From NCBI RefSeq assembly GCF_000725495.1, contig NZ_JNZD01000013.1, positions 496,001-560,000 on the forward strand: DNA of 64,000 nucleotides, written 5' to 3'. How positions within the stretch are numbered: the first letter of the stretch is position 1; each line of letters begins with the position of its first letter. Shown in pieces: positions 63,707 to 64,000 of the stretch. Made by a program: the position numbers and the translations under genes. Source of the DNA: Streptomyces aureus (GTDB lineage: Bacteria; Actinomycetota; Actinomycetes; Streptomycetales; Streptomycetaceae). A model generated the notes under the pieces. It searched no databases. It had not been told where the DNA came from and worked only from the letters and a program-made list of their open reading frames with translations.

Positions 63707-63805
63707 TGCCGTGCGGGCGGCTTGTGGTGCGTACGGCTGTCGTGCGTACGGCCCTCGGGCGGGCGCCGCCGGATCGGCAGCGGCCGGCAGGCTCCGCGGA
63801 CCGGC

Positions 63806-64000
63806 TCAGTGGGCGGACAGGGACATGACGTCGAAGGTGACGGTCGCCGGTGGGGACGCCTCTCCCTCCTCGTTCGCCGCGACGATCTCGACGGTGTGGG
63901 GACCGGGGGCCCACTCGCCCTCCGCGTTCCAGAGCCAGCGGCCGTCGTGGGCGACCGGGCAGGAGCCGAGCAGGGTGCCGTTCCTCCGGAAACCGATGCG
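63806..64000 (-). CDS. 3' end of an Ig-like-domain protein gene (partial)
   Basis: A minus-strand open frame enters from the right edge and stops at TGA (complement of 63806-63808), giving the last 64 residues of a protein. It reads like a bacterial Ig/fibronectin-type beta-sandwich (LGSCPVAHDGRWLWNAEGEW, then PHTVEIVAANEEGEASPPATVTFDV). Codon usage is strongly GC3. The start and function lie outside the window. It is convergent with fadB. Confidence 0.65.
   Translation of the reverse strand, partial: RIGFRRNGTLLGSCPVAHDGRWLWNAEGEWAPGPHTVEIVAANEEGEASPPATVTFDVMSLSAH

Overview
The window is high-GC actinobacterial DNA with strong third-position GC bias, GTG starts, frequent ATGA/GTGA gene overlaps and many hairpin terminators without long U-tracts. 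Several genes point to Streptomyces: whiI, a CvnA-CvnB-CvnC conservon with CYP154 and CYP157 P450s, DUF397/XRE pairs, DUF3000, DUF6230/DUF6114, and a TTA codon in an AraC regulator. From memory, the right part (murC/msrB, hem genes, DUF3000, whiI, rnd, fadAB) follows the order of the S. coelicolor SCO6060 to SCO6026 region, read in reverse. I cannot verify species or synteny here.

Left third (1-17.7 kb), mostly accessory or regulatory: a P450, an ARMT1-like phosphatase, a 22-bp tandem array, a membrane-anchored AA10 lytic polysaccharide monooxygenase, a secreted protein and a DUF6230/DUF6114 pair. Next is a conservon (sensor-kinase-like CvnA, roadblock CvnB, DUF742 CvnC) with no visible CvnD GTPase, running directly into a CYP157 P450 that lacks the EXXR motif and converging on a CYP154-like P450. 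AraC and LysR regulators, a YhgE-type membrane protein and an MprF-like membrane protein follow, with two low-complexity repeat tracts between them.

Middle (17.9-32.8 kb), a type VII secretion locus on one strand: two Esx-like small proteins, a DUF6507-like protein, an 829-residue polymorphic toxin with a PD-(D/E)XK-like C-terminal domain, its Imm49-type immunity gene, a small membrane protein, EccD, a MinD-like ATPase, three-ATPase-domain EccC, a DUF6177-like protein and a HEAT/LRV repeat protein. EccB, EccE and mycosin are not seen.

Right half (32.8-64 kb), mostly housekeeping and development: msrB, murC, a RibD-like reductase, zapE and a slipin with a disrupted C-terminus. A short ThrRS-like protein without editing domains lies behind an 18-codon leader containing three consecutive Thr codons and a 15-bp perfect hairpin, which I read as a threonine attenuator. 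Then come PTH2-like, XRE/DUF397 and SAM-methyltransferase genes, an MNIO (DUF692) enzyme beside a TIGR04222 protein, a secreted peptidase, heme genes (hemQ, coproporphyrinogen oxidase, hemE), a rhomboid protease, DUF3000, whiI with a sigma-WhiG-type promoter, RNase D and the fadA-fadB beta-oxidation operon. A 3'-terminal gene fragment on the minus strand runs off the right edge.

No tRNA, rRNA, CRISPR array, insertion sequence or riboswitch was recognised.
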